Positions 49,660 to 58,217 of a stretch of DNA of 60,740 bases are shown here, one piece after another; the stretch's first letter is position 1; every line of letters begins with the position of its first letter. Below the pieces are notes generated by a model. The model made no database searches, had not been told where the DNA came from, and was given only the letters and a program-made list of their open reading frames with translations. The DNA is from Acidimicrobiia bacterium (lineage in GTDB: Bacteria; Actinomycetota; Acidimicrobiia; Acidimicrobiales; SKKL01), in NCBI GenBank assembly GCA_016649895.1, contig JAENWR010000008.1, positions 1 through 60,740 of the forward strand, written 5' to 3'. Position numbers and translations under genes: made by a program.

Positions 49660-50589
49660 TCAGATGGACTTGCCGGGGCGGCCGGGGCCCTCGGCGTCGC
49701 GGCCGCTCATGTCGGCGTTGAGGCGGGCATCGGCCATGAGCTTGGCCACGACCGGGCCGAGCTGGGCCGGATCGTCGACGGGATCGGCGGTGGGGCCACG
49801 GTGCCAGCCCTCGGCGATGCCGAGCGAACGCCCGCTCACGTCGAAGACGCGGCCCGTGACGTTCTTGGCCTCGTCGCTCGCCAGCCAGGTGACGATCGGC
49901 GAGATCCACCGCGGCGACATCTGCTCCTTGGCCTCCTCGGGCATCTGGCCCATGCCGAGGTTCTCGGTCATGCGGGTGAGGGCGGTGGGAGCGATGGCGT
50001 TGACGGTGACGCCGTAGCGGGCCAGCTCGAGGGCGGCGATGACGGTGAAGCTGGCGATGCCGGCCTTGGCCGCGCCGTAGTTGGTCTGGCCGACGTTGCC
50101 GTAGATGCCCGACGGCGACGCGGTGTTGATGATGCGCCCAGACACCTCCTTGCCGGCCTTCGACTGCTCACGCCAGTAGGCGGCAGCCCAACGCGACGGG
50201 GCGAAGGTGCCCTTGAGGTGCACCTGGATGACGGCGTCCCACTCGGCCTCGGTCATGTTGGTGAGCATCCGGTCGCGCAGGATGCCGGCGTTGTTGACCA
50301 CGATGTGGAGGTCGCCGAAGGTCTCGACAGCCTGGTTCACGAGGCGCTGGGCACCCTCCCAGTTGCTGATGTCGTCGCCGTTGACGACGGCCTCGGCGCC
50401 CATGCCACGGATCTCCTCGACGACCTCGCCGGCGGGGCCGGTGCCGCCACCCGAGCCGTCCATCTCGGCGCCGAGGTCGTTCACGACGACCTTCGCGCCC
50501 TGCTCCGCCATCATCAGTGCGTGCTCGCGCCCGATGCCGCGACCGGCGCCGGTGATGATGGCGACCCGACCTTCGAGGATTCCACTCAT
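49660..50589 (-). CDS. Short-chain dehydrogenase, (3R)-hydroxyacyl-CoA dehydrogenase-like
   Basis: A 309-aa SDR. The NAD-binding motif is TGAGRGIG (13-20), then VVVNDLG, NNAG, and the catalytic Ser/Tyr/Lys in NTASPSG and NYGAAKAG. VVNDLGAEMDGSGGG and the RDRMLTNMTEAEWDAVIQVHLKGTF segment match the dehydrogenase part of HSD17B4/FOX2-type enzymes. It probably acts on (3R)-hydroxyacyl-CoAs from the adjacent MaoC hydratase, 67 bases downstream. ATG 50589, divergent from the VanW-like gene. Confidence 0.9.
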   Translation of the reverse strand: MSGILEGRVAIITGAGRGIGREHALMMAEQGAKVVVNDLGAEMDGSGGGTGPAGEVVEEIRGMGAEAVVNGDDISNWEGAQRLVNQAVETFGDLHIVVNNAGILRDRMLTNMTEAEWDAVIQVHLKGTFAPSRWAAAYWREQSKAGKEVSGRIINTASPSGIYGNVGQTNYGAAKAGIASFTVIAALELARYGVTVNAIAPTALTRMTENLGMGQMPEEAKEQMSPRWISPIVTWLASDEAKNVTGRVFDVSGRSLGIAEGWHRGPTADPVDDPAQLGPVVAKLMADARLNADMSGRDAEGPGRPGKSI

Positions 50590-50764
50590 CGGTGACTCTT
50601 CTCCTGGATTCGAATGTGGTGGGCCTCGACCGTCCCCCGGCCAGGCCAGACCGGATCATGACAGAGCGGCGGCGGCGGCACCCATTTCGGACCGGTGAAG
50701 CCGGCCCACGGCGATCCGAGACAAACATGGAACCCCGACGTCGGTGAACCGGTCGGGAGATGCG

Positions 50765-52564
50765 ATGATTGACGCGATGTCCCGCCTTCCCACATCGGTT
50801 CGTGGACGCGGCGCGATCGTCTGGGCGGGCGGCGCGCTGGTGTTCGTCTACGCCATCCTCATGGCCGCCTCGTTTCTCGACCCAGGCTTCCTCGGCGACC
50901 GCGTCGGCCGCAACGTCGAGCTCGCCGGCGAGTCGGTGGCCGGTCTCGACGACGAGGACATCAGTGCGCACCTCGACGACATGGCCACCGAGTACGACTT
51001 GACGCCGGTGGTGTTGGACGCCGGCCAGGGCGGCGTCGAGCTGCCCGCGACGACACTGGGCCTCACCATCGATCGAGCCGCGACGGCCGAAGCTCTCCAC
51101 GACGACGGCGTGTGGCTGCCCGCTCGCCCCTTCGGCTGGGTGGGGAGCTTCTTCACCTCCCGCGCGGTGATCCCGCGATTCGCGGTCGACGAGTCGGCGT
51201 TGCGGAGCGCGGCCACCGAGATCGATCTTCCGGGCATCACCGAGGCACGAGAGCCGCGGTTCGATGCCGGACCCGACGGCGTGGATGTCGTGGCCGGCAC
51301 GCCCGGCGCCGGGGTCGATCCCGAGTCCCTTTCCGATCGGATTGCCGACGCAGCCGCCGCAGCCGCCGCAGCTGGCGATGATGTGGTGAGGGTCGAGCCT
51401 CTCCTCATCGACGTCGCCCCCGTCACCGCCGACGACGCGGCCGAGGAAGCCGCCGCCGACGCCGAGGCGGCGACCGACGAGCCACTCGTGGTCACCGTCG
51501 GCACCGTGGAGCATCCACTCGACGTCGCCCGCCTCCGTTCGTGGTTGGTCCTCGAACCCGACGGCGAGGGTGGTGCCGGCTGGGGCCTCGACGAGAGCGC
51601 CATCACCTCGGAACTATCGGAGATCTTCAGCGATGCCGGCTCGCCCGGGTCCGAGGTCGGCTTCACGGTCGAGGCCGGCCAGGTGCGGATCGTGCCGGGA
51701 GAGGTCCCCACCGGCTGCTGCGCGGCGGACAGCGCGGAGCGCATCGCCGATGCGCTCCGCACGGGCGACGGCGCCGTCGCCCTCGACCTCGAGGCGGGCG
51801 AGATCGACCGCGACCAGGAGTGGGCCGAGTCGCTCGGAATCGTCGAGGAGGTGGCCACCTTCACCACCACCCACTCGTGCTGCCAGAACCGGGTCCACAA
51901 CATCCACCTCATCGCCGACGCCACCCGCGGGGTCGTCATCGGGCCGGGCGAGACGTTCTCGCTGAACGGCCATGTGGGTCCCCGCACCGCGGAGAAGGGG
52001 TACCTCCCGGCGGGCGGCATCACCAACGGAGTCGTCGTGGACCAGTTGGGTGGTGGCATCTCGCAGTACACCACCACCCTCTTCAACGCCGCCTTCTACG
52101 CCGGCCTCGACTTCGGTGAGTACCAGGCCCACAGCATCTACTTCTCTCGGTACCCCTACGGGCGCGAGGCCACGCTGTCGCATCCCCACCCCGACCTGGA
52201 GATCCGCAACACCAGCCCCTACGGCGTGCTGATCTGGCCCACCTACACCGACACCCAGATCACGATCACCCTCTACTCCACCGAGCACGTCGACGTGTCG
52301 CAGACCAACCAGACCACGTCGATGCAGGGCACCTGCACACGTGTGCGCACCGAGCGCACCCGCACCTTCCACGACGGCCGGGTCGAGGTCGACTCGGTGG
52401 GCGCGCGCTACCGCCGCCGCGAGGGCGAGAACTGCTCGGGCGAGTCGTCGGTGCCCACCACGACCCCGCCCACCACGACCCCGCCTCCGGCCACCACGGT
52501 GCCCACGACTCCCCCGCCGCCCGACCCGCCACCACCCACCGAGCCTCCGCCGCCCGCCCCCTGA
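50765..52564 (+). CDS. VanW family protein with peptidoglycan-binding-like domain
   Basis: About 599 aa. One membrane helix lies near the N-terminus (AIVWAGGALVFVYAILMAASFL). The extracytoplasmic region has a YoaR-type domain 4 repeat around NVELAGESVAGLD, a second copy near residues 230-330, then the VanW domain (FSLNGHVGPRTAEKGYLPAG, QLGGGISQYTTTLFNAAFYAGL, EYQAHSIYFSRYPYGREAT) and a Thr/Pro-rich tail. VanW function is unresolved; a cell-wall role is inferred. The ATG at 50765 is used; GTG 50744 is possible. The stop overlaps the next start (TGATG). Confidence 0.87.
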   Translation: MIDAMSRLPTSVRGRGAIVWAGGALVFVYAILMAASFLDPGFLGDRVGRNVELAGESVAGLDDEDISAHLDDMATEYDLTPVVLDAGQGGVELPATTLGLTIDRAATAEALHDDGVWLPARPFGWVGSFFTSRAVIPRFAVDESALRSAATEIDLPGITEAREPRFDAGPDGVDVVAGTPGAGVDPESLSDRIADAAAAAAAAGDDVVRVEPLLIDVAPVTADDAAEEAAADAEAATDEPLVVTVGTVEHPLDVARLRSWLVLEPDGEGGAGWGLDESAITSELSEIFSDAGSPGSEVGFTVEAGQVRIVPGEVPTGCCAADSAERIADALRTGDGAVALDLEAGEIDRDQEWAESLGIVEEVATFTTTHSCCQNRVHNIHLIADATRGVVIGPGETFSLNGHVGPRTAEKGYLPAGGITNGVVVDQLGGGISQYTTTLFNAAFYAGLDFGEYQAHSIYFSRYPYGREATLSHPHPDLEIRNTSPYGVLIWPTYTDTQITITLYSTEHVDVSQTNQTTSMQGTCTRVRTERTRTFHDGRVEVDSVGARYRRREGENCSGESSVPTTTPPTTTPPPATTVPTTPPPPDPPPPTEPPPPAP

Positions 52565-53805
52565 TGGCCGCCACCGCCGATGTCGAAACCGTGGTCGTGG
52601 GCGCCGGGCCGGCCGGCGTCGCAGCCGCCCTCACCCTGCACCGCGCCGGCCATGGGGTCCTGCTCGTCGACAAGGCCACCTTCCCCCGCGACAAGACATG
52701 CGGCGACGGCCTCACCACGCTCGCGCTGCGCGAGCTCGATGCCCTTGGTCTCGACCCCGCCCACGTCGGGTCCTGGACCCCGGTGCACCGCACCCTGCTG
52801 CACTCGCCGTCGGGCCGGATCGTCACGCTGCCGTTGCCCGACGGGCCGGGCACCTACGCCGCAATCGCCCGGCGCCTCGACCTCGACGCTGCGCTGGTCG
52901 CTCTGGCCGAGGCTGAGGGCGTGCGGGTGGAGCAGGGCGTCACGCTCACCGAAGCCACCTCCCACGCCGACCGCATCGAGCTCGACCTCGGACGCCTCGG
53001 CGTCGTCACCGCCCGGTGGACGGTGGGGGCCGACGGCATGTGGTCGCCCCTGCGGCGAGCCCTCGGCATCGACGGCCTCGGATACCGCGGCGAGTGGCAC
53101 GCGTTCCGCCAGTACTTCCGGGGCACCGGCCCCGAGGCGCGCGACCTCCACGTGTGGTTCGAGCCCGACCTCGTCCCCGGCTACGTGTGGTCGTTCCCGC
53201 TCGGCGACGGCGCCACGAACGTGGGCTTCGGCGTGCTGCGGGGCGCTCGACTCGACGGCAAGGCCCTGGCGCGACTGTGGCCCCAGCTGCTCGAGCGGCC
53301 GACCATCCGCCGTGTGCTCGGAGCCGACGCCGAACCGGAATCTCCTCACCGCGCGTGGCCGATCCCTGCGGGGATCCGCGGCGCCACCCTCAGCCGCGGG
53401 CGGGCGCTGTTCGTGGGCGATGCGGCCCGCGCCCCCGACGTGCTCACCGGCGAGGGCATCGGCCAGGCGCTGGTCACCGGACGTCTGGCCGCTGCGACCC
53501 TCATCGGCGACGGGCGATCGGACATGGAGCAGACCGCCGTCGCCGCTCGCTACTCCGCAGCGGTGCACGAGGAGCTGTCCGCCGATCACCGGATGGCGTC
53601 GATCCTGACGACGGTGATGTCGAACCGCACCCGCGCCGAGCTCGCCATCCGCACCGTCGGGCTCACAGAGTGGAACCGTCGCAACTTCGGTCGGTGGCTC
53701 TTCGAGGACTCGCCGAGGGGGATCGCCCTCATGCCTCGCCGTTGGCACCGAGGCGCTCTCAGCGGCCCACCAGCCTTCCTCCGGGCGACGACCCAGCACA
53801 ACTGA
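52564..53805 (+). CDS. Geranylgeranyl-reductase-family FAD-dependent oxidoreductase
   Basis: A 413-aa flavoprotein. The FAD site is VVVGAGPAGVAAAL at the N-terminus, the group-specific motif is DKTCGDGLTTLAL, and the second FAD motif is LFVGDAARAPDVLTGEGIGQAL. These are typical of the GGR/digeranylgeranylglycerophospholipid reductase family, which saturates isoprenoid chains such as those of menaquinone in actinobacteria. The exact substrate is unknown. The start shares one base with the VanW stop, so the pair is cotranslated. Confidence 0.87.
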   Translation: MAATADVETVVVGAGPAGVAAALTLHRAGHGVLLVDKATFPRDKTCGDGLTTLALRELDALGLDPAHVGSWTPVHRTLLHSPSGRIVTLPLPDGPGTYAAIARRLDLDAALVALAEAEGVRVEQGVTLTEATSHADRIELDLGRLGVVTARWTVGADGMWSPLRRALGIDGLGYRGEWHAFRQYFRGTGPEARDLHVWFEPDLVPGYVWSFPLGDGATNVGFGVLRGARLDGKALARLWPQLLERPTIRRVLGADAEPESPHRAWPIPAGIRGATLSRGRALFVGDAARAPDVLTGEGIGQALVTGRLAAATLIGDGRSDMEQTAVAARYSAAVHEELSADHRMASILTTVMSNRTRAELAIRTVGLTEWNRRNFGRWLFEDSPRGIALMPRRWHRGALSGPPAFLRATTQHN

Positions 53806-53829
53806 CATCACGTTGAGTACCATCCGCGG

Positions 53830-54789
53830 ATGCTCCGCACCCGATTGACCGACGCCCTCCAGATCGAGCATCCAGTGATGCTCGCCGGCATGGGCGGGGT
53901 GTCCTACCACCAGCTCGTCACCGCCGTCACCCAAGCGGGCGGGTTCGGGTGCATGGGCGCGTCCACCATGGGCTACGACGAGATGGTCGACGAGATCCGC
54001 CTCGTGCGCGAGGCCACCGACCTGCCCTTCGGCGTCGACCTCCTCACAGCATCACCCGGTGACCTTGAGAAGAAGGTCCAGGCCATCATCGACGGCGGCG
54101 CCCAGGTGTTCGTGGCCGGCCTCGGCGTCCCCCGCGATGTGGTCGACCTCTGCCACCGCAACAACGTGCTCGTCATCAACATGTGCGGCAAGGTGCGCCA
54201 CGCCATCGCCGCGGCCGAGGCGGGCTGCGACATCGTGGTGGCGCAGGGCACCGAGGCGGGCGGCCACACCGGACAGGTCGCCACCATGGCCCTCGTCCCC
54301 CAGATCGTCGATGCCGTTGGCGACCGCATACCCGTCGTCGCCGCCGGCGGCATCGTCGACGGGCGCGGTCTCGCCGCCGCCCTCATGCTCGGTGCCGACG
54401 GGGTGTGGGTGGGCACCCGATTCATCGCCACCCCCGAGGCGCGGGCCACGCCCGGCTACAAGGACACCCTCGTGGGACTCACCGACGACGGCACCGTCAT
54501 CAGCCGCGGGTACACCGGCAAGACGTGCCGGGTGGTGCGCAACTCCTACACCCAGTACTGGGAGGACAACCCCGACGAGTTGCAGCCGTTCCCCCAGCAG
54601 TTCATGCGATCGGTGAACGACGGTGCCAACCACCTCGGCGCCGACGAGACGGCCGAGGTCGATCCGACACGCGAGTTCTGGCCGGCCGGCCAGGGGGCCG
54701 GTGCCATCGAGGAGCTGGTGCCCGCGGGCGAGCTCGTGGGGCGTTTCGTCGACGAAGCCGAGGCCGCCCTCGGCCGCTTCACCAGCTGA
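53830..54789 (+). CDS. Nitronate monooxygenase-like (2-nitropropane dioxygenase) FMN protein
   Basis: A 319-aa TIM-barrel flavoprotein. HPVMLAGMGGVSYHQLVTAV opens the fold, AQGTEAGGHTG carries the His used by class I nitronate monooxygenases, and VVAAGGIVDGRGLAAALMLGADGVWVGTRF binds the FMN phosphate. Many actinobacterial relatives lie in lipid or steroid catabolism loci and may act as enoyl or other reductases, so the nitronate substrate is not assured. It starts 24 bases after the flavoprotein gene. Confidence 0.85.
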   Translation: MLRTRLTDALQIEHPVMLAGMGGVSYHQLVTAVTQAGGFGCMGASTMGYDEMVDEIRLVREATDLPFGVDLLTASPGDLEKKVQAIIDGGAQVFVAGLGVPRDVVDLCHRNNVLVINMCGKVRHAIAAAEAGCDIVVAQGTEAGGHTGQVATMALVPQIVDAVGDRIPVVAAGGIVDGRGLAAALMLGADGVWVGTRFIATPEARATPGYKDTLVGLTDDGTVISRGYTGKTCRVVRNSYTQYWEDNPDELQPFPQQFMRSVNDGANHLGADETAEVDPTREFWPAGQGAGAIEELVPAGELVGRFVDEAEAALGRFTS

Positions 54790-54807
54790 GGTCGCCCGCT
54801 CGCAGGC

Positions 54808-55845
54808 CTACTCAGCCCAGGCCTTCACCTTCTCGATGATCTCCAGCGGGTTCGGCCCCACCGGCTGGATCGACAGCGCAGTGACGCCCGACTCCTTGTA
54901 GGCCTGGATCTGGTCGCGGACGAAGCCCTCGTCGCCGAACAGCGAGCTCTGCTCGAGGAAATCGTCGGGGATCTTGGCCGCCGCCTCGTCCTTCTTGCCG
55001 TCGAGGTACAGGTCCTGGATCTCCTTGGCCTCCGCCTCGTGGCCGTAGCGGCAGAACAGGTCGTTGTAGAAGTTGCGGCCACGGGCACCCATGCCACCCA
55101 CGTAGAGCGCGGTCATGCCCCGCCCGCCGTCGCGCACCTTCTTGGTGGTCTCGGCATCGCCGAAGCCGACGGCGCCACCGGCCACCACCTGCAGGGTTCC
55201 GAGATCGGCGGACCGCTTCGCCGCACCGGCGGCCAGGTCGTCACCCCAGACGGTGTGCGCCTTGTGCGGGTTGTAGAAGATGGGCAGCCATCCGTCGGCC
55301 AGCTCGGCGGTCATGGCCACGTTCTTGGGGCCGAGCGACGCGACATAGATGGGGATGTCGGCGCGCTGCGGATGCGTGATGATCTTCAGCGCCTTGCCGA
55401 GCCCGGTGCCCTGCTCGGGCGGGAGCGGCAGCGTGTAGGCCGTGCCGTCGTGCTCCACGCGCTCACGTCGCCACACCTGGCGACAGATCTCGATGATCTC
55501 GCGGGTGCGTTGCAGCGGGCGGTCGTACGGCACGCCGTGGAAGCCCTCGATGACCTGCGGGCCCGAGGCGCCGATGCCGAGGACGGCACGGCCCCCCGAC
55601 AGCTCGTCGAGCCCGGCGGCGGTCATGGCGAGCAACGTGGGTGTGCGGGTGTAGATCGGCAGGATGCCCGACGCGATCTCGATGGTCTCGGTCACCGCGG
55701 CCAGGTAGCCCATGAGCGTGACGCCGTCGTTGCCGTAGGCCTCGGCCACCCAGACCATGTCGACCCCGGCCTTCTCGAAGGCCTTCACCTGTTCGACCGC
55801 CTGGTGGAAGCCGCCGGCGTAGCTGAGCGACATGCTGAGCTTCAT
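54808..55845 (-). CDS. LLM class F420-type oxidoreductase
   Basis: A 345-aa luciferase-like oxidoreductase. MVWVAEAYGNDGVTLMGYLAAVT, SGILPIYTRTPTLLAMTAAGLDELSGGRAVLGIGASGPQV, split around the cofactor loop, and IPIYVASLGPKNVAMTAELADGWLP are the characteristic blocks. This branch is abundant in Mycobacterium and Acidimicrobiia and is usually F420-dependent. ATG 55845; it converges on the nitronate-monooxygenase-like gene and is divergent from the hypothetical gene at 55924. Confidence 0.88.
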   Translation of the reverse strand: MKLSMSLSYAGGFHQAVEQVKAFEKAGVDMVWVAEAYGNDGVTLMGYLAAVTETIEIASGILPIYTRTPTLLAMTAAGLDELSGGRAVLGIGASGPQVIEGFHGVPYDRPLQRTREIIEICRQVWRRERVEHDGTAYTLPLPPEQGTGLGKALKIITHPQRADIPIYVASLGPKNVAMTAELADGWLPIFYNPHKAHTVWGDDLAAGAAKRSADLGTLQVVAGGAVGFGDAETTKKVRDGGRGMTALYVGGMGARGRNFYNDLFCRYGHEAEAKEIQDLYLDGKKDEAAAKIPDDFLEQSSLFGDEGFVRDQIQAYKESGVTALSIQPVGPNPLEIIEKVKAWAE

Positions 55846-55923
55846 CGAGATCCCCCTCGTCGTGGCATCCCTCTGGACGCCTCTGTTGGAGACTATGTCA
55901 GCGCTGCGTCGAACGCGATCGCC

Positions 55924-56814
55924 ATGGAGTGGCAGCGACGCCAGACTCGAGATGTGGAACCCACCCCCGAGCGCTTCGTGCGCCTCGCCCGCTCCTCACC
56001 ATGGCGCTGGCGAACCCTGGCCCTCATCGTCCACGACGGCTGGACCCATGCTCCGTGCCGGGCGCGGCTGCGGCGTCCCGACGGCATACGGATCGAGACG
56101 CTCGACGGCACGCTGGTCCACGCTGGGCGCCAGACTCCGAACACCGGGGTCCTCCTCTACGCCGTGGACCGCACCAGCGGCGTCGCAGCGCCGTCGGCGT
56201 CTCCTTCACGGGTCGTGCCGACCTGGCCGCACGAGGTGCCGCCAGTGCTGGACGACGAGGGGCTGGTGATCACCCGGCCCAGTTCGATCGAGGTGCACTA
56301 CGAAGAGCCGTTCTTCCAGAACTACCGGTGGGTGGCGATGCTCGATCCCGCAGAGCTGGCCGACGGCACGGCGCGCACCGACGAGGGTGAGACGGTCGCC
56401 GGCACGGTGGTCGACGAGGTGCGCGCCGTCGAACACCGTGGCCGAGCCGCGTGGGAGGCGGTGGTCCGGCCGACCGACGCGTACGACCCCCGGTGCACCT
56501 GCTGCGCGCTCATGCGCAACGCCCAGACCGATGCCGACGAGGGCCTGCCGGACGGCGCCGAGACCACACCCGGGTACGTCTACGCCGAGGCCCACCGCAT
56601 GACGCTCGACGTGGCCACCGGCGTCTGCGTCCACAGCGAGGAGATCGGCGGCTCCCAGCCAGGGTCGGGCCACGAGGTGGCCATCGAGGCGGTCGACGTG
56701 GAGATGGGCGACGAGCTCTTCACCTCGCCCCGCCGCACGCGAACCCGCCCTCGCTCATCCGGGGCTCCGTCTGGCTGGGGTGCCCTCTCGGACCTGGACA
56801 CCGACGAGCCCTGA
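55924..56814 (+). CDS. Hypothetical protein with a Cys pair
   Basis: A 296-aa protein of no recognised family. It begins MEWQRRQTRDVEPTPERFVRLARSSPWRWRTLAL, here spanning a basic N-terminal block. A Tyr/Trp-rich middle (VHYEEPFFQNYRWVAMLDP) follows, then CTCCALM at about 198-204 in a region AAWEAVVRPTDAYDPRC that could bind metal, and a low-complexity Arg/Ser tail. There is no signal peptide. Mixed beta content suggests a lipoprotein-like or LolA-type barrel, but this is a guess. It converges on the 66-aa gene. Confidence 0.65.
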   Translation: MEWQRRQTRDVEPTPERFVRLARSSPWRWRTLALIVHDGWTHAPCRARLRRPDGIRIETLDGTLVHAGRQTPNTGVLLYAVDRTSGVAAPSASPSRVVPTWPHEVPPVLDDEGLVITRPSSIEVHYEEPFFQNYRWVAMLDPAELADGTARTDEGETVAGTVVDEVRAVEHRGRAAWEAVVRPTDAYDPRCTCCALMRNAQTDADEGLPDGAETTPGYVYAEAHRMTLDVATGVCVHSEEIGGSQPGSGHEVAIEAVDVEMGDELFTSPRRTRTRPRSSGAPSGWGALSDLDTDEP

Positions 56815-56823
56815 CGACAGGGT

Positions 56824-57024
56824 TCAGGCGGCCTCGAGCTGCTCGCGCAGCACGTTGCCCCGCTCGATGCCGTTGGTGAACAGCACGCGGTAGCGGATCC
56901 ACGGTCCGAGGCCGTTGACCAGGAGCACCTTGCCCTTGGTGCCCACGGGCACCCCGACGAGGGCGGTGGCGGCGGCCACCTTCTGGTGGCGCTTCAGCTG
57001 GTCGGCGGTGTCGGTGTCGGCCAC
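56824..57024 (-). CDS. Hypothetical 66-aa protein
   Basis: Begins MADTDTADQLKRHQKVAAATALVG from GTG 57024, with a good AGGAGA ribosome site about ten bases upstream. The second half (VLLVNGLGPWIRYRVLFTNGIERGNVL) is beta-rich and looks like a small SH3-like barrel. Function unknown. Small proteins of this kind are common beside acyl-CoA genes in Acidimicrobiia and Mycobacterium; here it follows the acyl-CoA dehydrogenase by 28 bases. Confidence 0.6.
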   Translation of the reverse strand: MADTDTADQLKRHQKVAAATALVGVPVGTKGKVLLVNGLGPWIRYRVLFTNGIERGNVLREQLEAA

Positions 57025-57052
57025 GGGGGTCGTTCTCCTGTCGAGAGGGGGA

Positions 57053-58195
57053 TCAGGCCCCGGGATCGTGCGGCAGACCCAGGACGCGCTCAGAGATGAT
57101 GTTCCGTTGGACCTCTCCAGTGCCACCTCCGACGGTGAGGGCGGGCGAGAAGAGGAACCCGTAGTGCCACAGAGCCGGCTCGGTGCCGAGCGGCCCGTGG
57201 TCAAACAGCATGCCACCCGGGCCGGCCAAGTCCTTCGCCAGCCCCATGATGCGCTGCCCGTGCTCGTCGGCGAGCACCTTGCGGATCGATGCCTCAGGGC
57301 CCGGTTGCTCCCCCCTGATCGCGGCGGTGACGGTGCGCAGTCGGATGAGCCGGAGGATCTCCGACTCGACGTGCAGCTGGGCGAGGCGTTGACGCATCAG
57401 AGGATCGGCCGTTCCGCCAGCCCTGCGAACCAGGTCGAGCAGCGTGGTGGCGTCGGGGCCACGGCCCCACAGTGCCCCTCCACTCGACAGCGACACCCGC
57501 TCGTTGCCAAGCGTCACCTTGGCGAGCGCCCACCCCCGGTGCTCCTCCCCCACGAGCGCGTCGGCCGACAACCGGACGTCGGTGAAGAACACCTCGTTGA
57601 ACGTGTGGCTGCCCGTCATCTCGACGATGGGGCGGATCTCGATGCCCGGCAGGTCCATCGGGCAGATGAAGTACGAGATGCCCTGCTGCTTCGGCGCATC
57701 GGGATCGGTGCGGGCGATGAGGATCCCGAACGCTGCCTGGTGGCCGAGCGAGGTCCAGATCTTCTGCCCGTTCACCACCCACTCGTCGCCGTCACGGACG
57801 GCGCGGGTGCTGAGTGCCGCCAGGTCCGAGCCGGCGTCGGGTTCGCTGAAGAGCTGGCACCAGATCTCCTCACCCGCGAGGAGGGGCAGGAGGTGGCGAT
57901 CCTTCTGCTCGGCGGTCCCCGCGTGGAGCAGTGTGGGCCCCGCCCAGCCGATGCCGATGGGGTTCGATGGCCGGACGACCCCGGCGGCACCCAGCTCCTC
58001 GTCGATGACGATCTGCTGGATCGGGTCGGCGTCGAGCCCGTATGGCCGGGGCCAGTGCGGCGCGACCAGACCGGCCTCGGCGAGCTGGCGACCGGTGGGA
58101 AGGGGGTGCGCTGCGATCCATTCGCGCACAGCGGCGCGGCGGGGGTCGTCGTCAGACGGCAGCTCGAAGTCCACGACGGCCACGCTAGTTGTCAC
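57053..58195 (-). CDS. Acyl-CoA dehydrogenase
   Basis: A 380-aa flavoprotein for the first step of beta-oxidation of an unknown acyl-CoA. FAD/substrate signatures are CQLFSEPDAGSDLAAL, NGQKIWTSLGHQA, and the C-terminal GGTGEVQRNIISERVLGL. The middle (GNERVSLSSGGALWG) matches the FadE group that forms heteromers in steroid and lipid side-chain catabolism. The start is GTG 58195 or GTG 58183. It is divergent from the acyl-CoA synthetase with only 22 bases between starts, so one region probably controls both. Confidence 0.9.
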   Translation of the reverse strand: MTTSVAVVDFELPSDDDPRRAAVREWIAAHPLPTGRQLAEAGLVAPHWPRPYGLDADPIQQIVIDEELGAAGVVRPSNPIGIGWAGPTLLHAGTAEQKDRHLLPLLAGEEIWCQLFSEPDAGSDLAALSTRAVRDGDEWVVNGQKIWTSLGHQAAFGILIARTDPDAPKQQGISYFICPMDLPGIEIRPIVEMTGSHTFNEVFFTDVRLSADALVGEEHRGWALAKVTLGNERVSLSSGGALWGRGPDATTLLDLVRRAGGTADPLMRQRLAQLHVESEILRLIRLRTVTAAIRGEQPGPEASIRKVLADEHGQRIMGLAKDLAGPGGMLFDHGPLGTEPALWHYGFLFSPALTVGGGTGEVQRNIISERVLGLPHDPGA

Positions 58196-58217
58196 CGTGG
58201 CAATAGGATCGCTCGCC

